From assembly GCF_029784135.1 (NCBI RefSeq), contig NC_073745.1:42054420-42118419 (forward strand): 64,000 bases of DNA, written 5' to 3'. Made by a program: the position numbers and the translations under genes. The notes beneath the pieces are model-generated. The model was given only the letters and a program-made list of their open reading frames with translations, was not told where the DNA came from and did no database searches. Below are positions 57,131 through 64,000 of this stretch, in pieces. The first letter of the stretch is position 1; every line of letters begins with the position of its first letter. Source of the DNA: Toxorhynchites rutilus septentrionalis (lineage: Eukaryota > Arthropoda > Insecta > Diptera > Culicidae).

Positions 57131-58440
57131 TATGGGTTACGTATATTCGATTTTCATTTTTGCTGATCATTTAATTTTTGACAGCTGCTTTGCTGTCAAA
57201 CAAAGTTTCAACAAAATAGGATTGAGTCAAGTATTCAAGTTTTATCAAAACAATGACTCAGCACACCCACAATCGATCTTAAAAGCTACTTAATGCATTG
57301 ATATTGTTTTCCAAATAAATCAAAAAGCTTGTAGATAGGTTTCTCGGAACGGCTTAAGGCTTTTGCAATGGAGAAAGCTTACCATACGTAAAATTGAAAC
57401 CTGAAATGGACATTTCAACTACTACTCTGTACGTATATGAGTTTAAGTGAATTTCAATACATTCAGTAATCTATAATAATTTTTCGAGAAATAAAACAAT
57501 AACTAGACCAAAACCTAAATAGAATGCTCTCGACTTCCCCAAGTAGTGGAAAGAGTTCTGCATGGTGATGTACAAATTCACATGTTCCGGAAATACAATA
57601 GCCGCGATACTTTTTGAACAGACCTCGTATATGAGACTTAGACAAGTAAGAGTAACAACTGTGGGAGGAATAAACAATTTAAGAACGCGCCACTTCAAAT
57701 CACCTTTGACCTCCGCCTTTTTCATTCTACATTTAAAAACAAGTTGAACAGAGCGTTTGTCGCATTCAAAGCATGGAGACACCAGCACTCACGAAACAAC
57801 CATGCTCCAGTTACGATCTATGCTAGACATCTCTCGCAAGCCGTCAAAACAAACTTGAACTTTTTTCTACATACTCAATCCCTGGAAGCTGTTAGCCTCG
57901 GTGCGTATTGTAACCGGTAACCATGTGACCCAACATGGAACGCAGGCTGTGATTGGCAATGTATCTAGGAAATGCACCCATCAACACATTTCACGCTGTA
58001 GTTCATCGGATATGATTCTCTTTCTGAATTCACATTTCATGTAAATCATCTTCAAATTAATTTCAGGCTCCTGCCAAACATGAAATAATCTTTCGCCGCT
58101 CATTCGTTTAATATATCAATCCCCCAAACGGGCGGTTTCAACGCTGATTTATGTGTAGGAATGCATCACGCGGTATTCGTGCGATGGTTTGTTTGATGTT
58201 GGTATAGGTCCGTCGTTTGTAGCTCTCTTTTCACCACCATCGTTCCCAAGAGAGCCAATCACATTCGCAGAATTCATTCGCACATTTTCAGGGAGAGAAC
58301 ATTTGCGATTTGGAGGTAAACAACAGCAGCATTTAGTATCGGAATTCGCCGCGTTATGTAGGGTTTGTAGCTAGCTCTGCATGCTCTCCATTTGGACTGT
58401 GCCAAGTTAGTGCGGTTGGTTTAATGGTTTTCTCTAGACA
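57131..58440. other. Region upstream of the zinc-finger/CaaX gene
   Basis: No transposon protein or gene recognised. The last ~150 bases become less AT-rich and probably include the promoter and 5' UTR. I see no TATA box. Confidence 0.35.
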
Positions 58441-58612
58441 CAATTGAGTCGATGGCGTCATAGTGACGCTGCTGGGTCGTTCTGATCACTGGAGCGCACT
58501 TCGGCAGTTTATCAATAGTGTTCGAGGAAGTGCTGATAACCAGGTAGTTACAGTTAAGTTGCAGTTAAGTTCGCTATTTAACGAGTGTTTCTTTAAGTTG
58601 AAGGAAAGCAAA

Positions 58613-59030
58613 ATGGATCTAAATTTCAAGTGTCCCCTCTGTGACACCTACTTCTCTACGCAGGATGACCTCAAGGAACATGTGAAGGCCAGTCATACTT
58701 CCTATTACTACGATACCTACCTAGCGCCTCCGCTGCTTATTTATCCCAGCGAAACCGCGGTGCTTACAACGGGAGCAACGGACACTGTTATCACCACTGA
58801 ACCGGTATTTGATACATCCGCAGGTTTTACCTAGTATTGTATGAATCATTCATGGATTTACCATTTTGCAGATCGTAACAGAGGAAGTTACTGTTGAGCC
58901 GGTGGTTGTTGAGGATGATGGATGTTGCGAGTGCGATTGTTGCTGTTGCTCAGATGGAAATGGTGTGTCTGATGGCGGCGCGGATTGTGACTGTGACTGT
59001 GACTGTTGTGGAGATTGTGTTATAATGTAG
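58613..59030 (+). CDS. small C2H2 zinc-finger protein with Cys/Asp-rich tail and C-terminal CaaX box
   Basis: A two-exon gene I do not recognise by name. Exon 1 starts at ATG 58613 and encodes one C2H2 finger at residues 6-27 (CPLC ... HVKASH, spacing C-x2-C-x12-H-x4-H), then a hydrophobic/Thr-rich linker. Two splice models stay in frame: donor after 58804 with acceptor at 58871 (116 aa), or donor after 58823 with acceptor at 58881 (119 aa). Unspliced, the frame stops at a TAG 58835-58837. Exon 2 encodes an acidic-valine stretch (VEPVVVEDD), two dense cysteine clusters (CCECDCCCC and DCDCDCDCCGD) and ends CVIM-stop. CVIM is a classical farnesylation (CaaX) signal, also found at the end of K-Ras4B. 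An AATAAA at 59184-59189 fits the 3' end. Expected consequences are prenylation, possible palmitoylation of the clustered cysteines, and membrane attachment. This is inference. Confidence 0.75.
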
Positions 59031-59183
59031 GTCAGGATAAGTGCCAATTCCAGATACTATCGAAATAGTGTACATGCTCCGAAACAGTGCTCCCGCAAAT
59101 GTTCATGCTTTTAATCGCCACGTGCATTGATATTGCTGCACACATGGTGTTTTGATAAATTTTTATGGAATGTTAATGTATAT

Positions 59184-59189
59184 AATAAA
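59184..59189 (+). terminator. poly(A) signal of the zinc-finger/CaaX gene
   Basis: AATAAA about 150 bp after the stop codon at 59030, followed by a TG-rich stretch (TTTCTGTGAATGTTC), the usual layout of a cleavage and polyadenylation site. Confidence 0.6.
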
Positions 59190-59454
59190 GTTTCTGTGAA
59201 TGTTCTTGGTGGTCCAATTTTATTTTAAAATTGTGAAGAACGATAAATGCAGATTTTTTTTGGTGCGTATTAAGATGCACTACGTCTGGCAGTCCATTCG
59301 AAGCTGATGAACAAATATTGGAATAATGGGTTTCATATGTTCTCAAACTTTGACGTGAACAAGAGGTGTTCAATATTAAAATTGGCATCGGTTCACGCCG
59401 AAGTCGTTTCAAGAATACCTCGGTGCAATATGTTAATGTATTTCCATTCCTTTC

Positions 59455-59615
59455 CATTTTTGTTTATAAGAGGCTTCAAACTTTTTCGCCTTTAGCCCTG
59501 AGAAAGGCCTTTGTGGAAAAACTCTATTCGAAACTCCTTCACTTGTCTTGTGAAAGACAATTCATTCTCGCTGGGCGCTCGTCAGCAAGCGATGTTCACT
59601 TTTACATACTGTTCG
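59455..59615 (+). repeat. Hairpin repeat family copy with extended 3' flank
   Basis: TTATAAGAGGCTTCAAAC and hairpin AGCCCTGAGAAAGGCC (59494-59509). The flank TTTGTGGAAAAACTCTATTC continues similar to that after 26374 for about 80 bases, so the repeat unit is longer than the hairpin. Confidence 0.55.
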
Positions 59616-59631
59616 CCCTTTGGCCGGAGGC

Positions 59632-59848
59632 CGGTGTGCAGTTTATATGAGTTTACCCGTTAAAGAATTTCAGACCTGGGAGTTGTCCAAAATTCATCTT
59701 CTCGTACGTTTCGTCATCCATCAGCATGCATCCTTGGTACTTCGCCAAAACCTTGCTGTACAACTTTCGAGCATCATCCATGTTCGATTTAGCCACTCTC
59801 AGCGATTTCGCGATTTCAGTACCTGAACATTTTCAATGTTTGTGTATA
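59632..59848 (-). pseudogene. Fragment of D37E-type element, internally deleted
   Basis: Matches both ends of 17690-18600: CAGTTTATATGAGTTTACCC followed directly by AAGAATTTCAGACCTGGGAG. The intervening ~690 bases present at the other site are missing. The mariner copy at 59849 is inserted at its right end, so that insertion came later. Confidence 0.65.
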
Positions 59849-61128
59849 TTAGGCTGTCAAAAAAGTCCTGCGGTATTCCCGCGAGGTGTCGTAAGCGCGT
59901 AGTTCTAGTTGTATTCATTGTATCTAGTCATACTATAGCTTGTTTGAAAGGTATTTTTGCTATAATATAGTCCTTGACAGTGTTTTGTTTGGTTAAGTCG
60001 TTCGGGAGTTATAGTATCGCAAAAATGGAGCAAAATAAAGAGAAAATCCGACATATTTTACAGTACTACTATGACATAGGCAAAAATGCATCTCAAGCTG
60101 CCAATAAAATTTGTACAGTTTATGGACCCGATACAGTTTCCATTTCCACCGCACAACGATGGTTTCAACGTTTTCGTTCTGGTGTAGAGGTCGTCGAAGA
60201 TGCGCCACGCTCCGGAAGACCTGTCGTCGAAAATTGCGACAAAATCACTGAATTAGCCGAGAAAGATCGGCATAGTAGCAGCCGTAGCATCGGCCAAGAG
60301 CTGGGGATAGGTCTTCAAACCGTTATTAACCATTTGAAGAAGCTTGGATTCACAAAGAAGCTCGATGTATGGGTGCCACACACGTTGACGCAAAAAAACA
60401 TCTTTGACCGTATCGACGCATGTGAATCGCTGCTGAATCGCAACAAAATCGACCCGTTTCTGAAGCGGATGGTGACTGGCGATGAAAAGTGGGTCTTTAC
60501 GACAACGTGAAGCGCAAACGGTCGTGGTCGAAGCCCGCTGAAGCGGCTCAGACGGTGGCCAAGCCCTCATTAACGGCCTGGAAGATTCTGCTGTGTGTTT
60601 GGTGGGATTGTCAAGGAATAATCTATCATGAGCTGCTTCCCTATGGCCAAACGTTCAATTCGGACCTGTACTGCCAACAACTGGACCGCTTGAAGGTAGC
60701 ACTCATGAAGAAGAGGCCATCTTTGATAAACAGAGGCCGCATGGTCTTCCATCAGGACAACGCCAGGCCACACACTTCTTTGGTGACGCGCCAGAAGCTC
60801 CGGGAGCTCGGATGGGAGGTTCTTTTGCATCCGCCGTATAGTCCGGACCTTGCACTAAGTGACTACCACCTGTTTTTGTCCATGGCGAACGAGCTAGGTA
60901 GTCAGAAGTTAGCCACAAAAGAGGCCTGTGAAAATTGGCTATCCGAGTTTTTTGCCAATAAGGAAGCGAGCTTCTATAACAGGGGTATTATTAAGTTGGC
61001 ATCTCGTTGGGAACAAGTCATCGAACAAAACGGCGCATATTTGACTTAAAACAGATGATTGTAACTAATTTTATGAACAAATGAAAATTCAAAAAAAAAA
61101 ATACCGCAGGACTTTTTTGACAGCCTAA
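59849..61128 (+). mobile_element. mariner element copy 2 with TIRs and TA duplication
   Basis: A 1.28-kb sister of 22334-23594, with TA at 59847-59848 and 61129-61130 and matching inverted ends. Inserted next to a D37E fragment. It keeps the segment deleted in copy 1. Confidence 0.92.
60025..61049 (+). pseudogene. mariner transposase, single frameshift
   Basis: Open from ATG 60025 through TGDEKWVF. A net one-base loss at about 60495 (compared with copy 1) then ends the frame at 60508-60510. The rest is open to 61047-61049 and holds both downstream catalytic motifs (FHQDNARPH, SPDLALSDYH). Except for that lesion the gene looks complete, so it is the less damaged of the two copies. Confidence 0.88.
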
Positions 61129-61416
61129 TATTTGACACTTTTTGAAAGATAAAGTTTGGTTTGATATTTGTACAAACTCTGTTTTGTTTGCCAATTTTTC
61201 AATTATCGTCAGTGGCAAACAATGTCAAACATCGAACATGGGAAAAAAATGACTGGAATATTTAAGGTAACCTAACAATGAACCGAAGTTTTGACGAACA
61301 GAAAAAACAAATTCTAGGTATTCAATAACCAAATATTTGCTTGTCGTGTTTTGTGTCGAATATATTTGATCAGTACACGTTGATCAAATTATATCTATAA
61401 AAAAAAATTCACAGGA

Positions 61417-61470
61417 GGGTTGTGCCCGAGACACGACCGCATAGTTGACGTAGGATTCCGTTAGGCTATC
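61417..61470 (+). repeat. Short dispersed repeat end (GGGTTGT...ACACGACCGCA), copy 2
   Basis: Contains TTGACGTAGGATTCCGTTAGG, like the right arm at 54079-54122. No partner arm was found nearby, so it may be a solo end. Confidence 0.45.
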
Positions 61471-62300
61471 TGTTGATTTTGGATATGTTTGAAGAATTAT
61501 ATCGTTAAACTCTTTGATAATGATTTGGTTAAGGGCCGTTTTGTTTGGTTGTTGGGTATTGTTTGTTCACTCCACCAGTGTTTACCGAGTGATGATGACA
61601 GAAGGATGGTTAACAGTCATTGGATGGTGCGTATCAGATAAAAGATACAGAAGTGGAACGAGATATGATGAAAACCGCCCTATGTGATCCTAGACGAGAT
61701 GCCTCCTTTGTTATGTATGGATAAAATAAAGAAACAAAAACTCACCAATGTAATATAAGATAATTACCGATACCAAACACAATTAAATTAAAAACATGTT
61801 ACTTTAATATAGAGAAAACATATTTGAAATGGAAAAGGTAATTTTCTCTTATAACTTTTACTTTCTGAGTATTCATTCAACCCAATGCGAATTTTAATTG
61901 GACTAACAACACCTAATACTATATGTAGAGCATATGGGAAATAAGTTTTTTAATATTTCTTCACTTTCCCAAATTTTCTCGCCGTATAAACTTTCCTTGG
62001 GTGAAAATGAACACAGCGAAACAGACAGCTTAAACCAAACGACTCGTTCTCGAGCGGGAGCACACCTTGGTTTTCATTTATGAAAATTGTCAAATTAACA
62101 CAACTGCTACTGCAATTTTACACTTACACTTGTGCTAAATTTTTCAAAATACACGATCGGTTATTGATATGAAATTTCACGAAGCAACCAACAATGATGT
62201 TCCAAATTCAAATTTTATTTGCTAGAATAATAGTATCACTCACCTTACTTGCAATATAAAAATGCCCCCGACTTACATATATTTGCAATGTCGATTTCCC
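61471..62300. other. Intergenic, nothing recognised
   Basis: AT-rich, no domain-bearing frame, no inverted ends found. Confidence 0.35.
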
Positions 62301-62469
62301 CTGAGTAGCTTGGTTTTGATGTCTCTGTTAGGGACCCGCCACATGTGTCGTCAATTTCGACCAATCAGAAGTGGGTATTTCCGTTAGGATAGGGGTTGAG
62401 ATTTTTCAATTGTTTATTAGTTGGTTTCATGACATATATTATATGTCATTCTTTGTGTGGACACCGACT

Positions 62470-62650
62470 GGACAACATCGTTGCTGGACGTGCTGGACGG
62501 CGAGGGATCGAGTGCCTTTCTCAAGGCAAGAGGGCGGAGGTGGTAGCGCTGGAGTAAAATAGAGTAGTGTTTTCAAAGGGCCTTTCTCAAGGCTAGAGAC
62601 GAATGAACTGAAAAAGTTTAAAGTCTCTATAATACAATACCATTACCATT
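62470..62650 (-). repeat. Hairpin repeat family copy, with an extra perfect hairpin
   Basis: A minus-strand copy has its hairpin at 62594-62579. Upstream, 62513-62528 is a perfect stem-loop TGCCTTTCTCAAGGCA. The adjacent ACAACATCGTTGCTGGACGT segment is shared with the module at 57-305, linking the hairpin family and the promoter-like modules. Confidence 0.5.
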
Positions 62651-63655
62651 ATATTATATGTCAAAAGCCAAATATTTGGCTCCGTCGAAACAGTGTATGA
62701 GCACTCTGTCATAATTATTTTTCTAATCGAAATTGAAAAGCAGTCAAAATGACTTGCTTGGGCAATCTAGTTTTAAGAATACGAATCGATTCTACTTGCG
62801 TTTCGTTGAAGATGATACTCAACACCGAAAACGTCATTATGCATTTGCATATGTATTTAATCTGAGCACATCAGCAATAATTTCAATAATATTATGGGTG
62901 TCGATCGAAAGTTTTTGAAGAGAGCATTCCAAAAATGTACTCCGATTACAGAGAATATAAGCAGAAATGTTGATTATTCGTTTATTTAGTTGAATTTAAC
63001 TATCAAGATGAATCGGTGCTGCTCCTTTCTGATTGCAATTGAATACACTTATCCCCCTATTTACACGGTACTTGTTTTACACGATTTCGCTTTTGCACGG
63101 TTTATGAAATAACAAATTTTTTTTTATGTTCCAGAATTGGCAGGTTATCAATTTACTAGCATTTTTGGAGTCTTGACGTGTGAATTGTGTCAATTTTTCA
63201 AACACTTAGAATCCCAGGAATATCTACAAAAATGAAAAGTAAAGGAAAGTTATATCTTCGGCTTTCGGCTGAAAATCTTTTAAATTAATTTAATGATATA
63301 TAAAGCAAAACAAATCTACGCAGCTGTTAATTGAATCTTTTATCACTAAGTCTGAAGTCGAATCTGAGATCTTCCCGAATTCGTCGACTGTTGAACCTGA
63401 ATCGCATCAGGAATGCTCGAGTGATAAGGATGATTTTATACTAATCATAATAAAAAGACTGGTGATTTCTGAAATTGGTGATAGCGAATAAACTTATTAC
63501 AATTTAGTTTCTTGTTGAATAATTCTTTGTTTTAGAATATATTTATAATAAATTCCATAAGTAGATTTTTATAATTGTTTTACTTGAATAAATGATTAAA
63601 TTGAGCATATATCGAGAGTTTATTTCGTTTTACACGGTTTTACATAGCAAAATCG
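62651..63655. other. Intergenic with possible MITE remnants
   Basis: TTTACACGGTACTTGTTTTACACGATTTCG near 63060 and TTTTACACGGTTTTACA near 63632 repeat a TTTTACACGG motif in the same direction, as in decayed element ends. No gene. Confidence 0.3.
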
Positions 63656-63660
63656 GAGAT

Positions 63661-64000
63661 TTTTTTTTTTTATAATTCGTTTATTTGTACAGGCTCAGTT
63701 ACATAGGTTTAAAGAAGCCAAACTCTCAACTATACTTTTACTATTAACATGTTTTCTTAATTCTACGGTTAATGAAATAGGAAACCGATTACTCGCGGTC
63801 GACTCGAGTTTAGAAGGGTGACACATTTTCTTTAGGAAAAGGATGGGATGTAAGGAGATTGTAACCATGTTCACACTCACACTCACACTCACTTTCACAT
63901 TCATACTCACACATCACACTGAATTCTTAAACTATCCTCACATCTAATATGTATTAACAATTTAACTTATTCTAATGTTAGGGAACCGATAGCTCGCGAA
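63661..64000 (-). mobile_element. 3' end of a third copy of the RNase H LINE, continuing past the window
   Basis: The poly-T (tail) at 63661-63672 is followed by the reverse complement of the family's 3' terminus (CAGGCTCAGTTACATAGGTT) and its 3' UTR, including the tracts of CACTCA-like repeats. It runs to the right edge without a boundary, so its true length is unknown. Confidence 0.85.

Noticed and set aside
58850..59047. Minus-strand Ser/Gln-rich frame opposite the CaaX exon
   Set aside because: It is the complement of the Cys/Asp codons (ACA/GTC/CAG runs); low complexity, no independent support.

Overview
The window is eukaryotic, insect DNA, and most likely comes from a culicine (Aedes-like) mosquito. 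The evidence is two conserved insect genes with GT-AG introns, very long transposon-filled introns, and mosquito-type transposons: an RNase H-bearing non-LTR family, D37E-type Tc1/mariner elements, and two tRNA-derived SINE families. The species is inferred from protein resemblance and repeat style and was not tested by a search. I see no bacterial, viral or CRISPR sequence.

Layout. 1-2300: promoter-like repeat modules and a long foldback (inverted-repeat) element. 2322-8317: a full-length but broken RNase H-bearing LINE with a 13-bp target duplication. 10992-20761 (minus): the 5' 1500 codons of myopic (HD-PTP, PTPN23 orthologue) in four exons. The gene runs off the left edge, because only the start of its phosphatase domain is here, so the first 10.99 kb is its intron. 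Its introns hold a SINE, satellite-like tandem repeats and a D37E transposase remnant. 21-27 kb: an intergenic stretch with a SINE, a mariner copy and remnants.

28224-38597 (plus): complete diablo (KLHL20-type BTB-BACK-Kelch adaptor of a CUL3 ubiquitin ligase), 589 codons in four coding exons plus a 5' UTR exon. Its 8.2-kb third intron carries nested hAT-like elements, a D37E element, a hAT transposase remnant and Jockey-like LINE fragments. 41-49 kb: a 5'-truncated second LINE copy, another hAT remnant, and an R4/Dong-like LINE with a restriction-like endonuclease. 50-57 kb: a 625-bp MITE, an inverted-repeat composite built from the promoter-like repeat, and a pogo/Tigger element interrupted by a SINE. 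58.6-59.2 kb (plus): a small two-exon gene encoding one C2H2 zinc finger and a Cys/Asp-rich tail that ends in a CaaX prenylation motif. 59.8-61.1 kb: a second mariner copy. 63.66-64 kb: the 3' end of a third LINE copy.

How it fits together. The cellular genes are myopic (ESCRT-linked endosomal sorting of receptors), diablo (CUL3 substrate adaptor) and the zinc-finger/CaaX gene. They are unrelated neighbours in a repeat-dominated region. The most interesting signals are (i) the zinc-finger/CaaX protein, (ii) a repeat family that carries a CCAAT-TATA-initiator core promoter with identical spacing in two copies, (iii) a dispersed hairpin that resembles the histone mRNA 3' stem-loop when read on one strand, and (iv) several cleanly bounded, nested transposons that give a relative insertion order.
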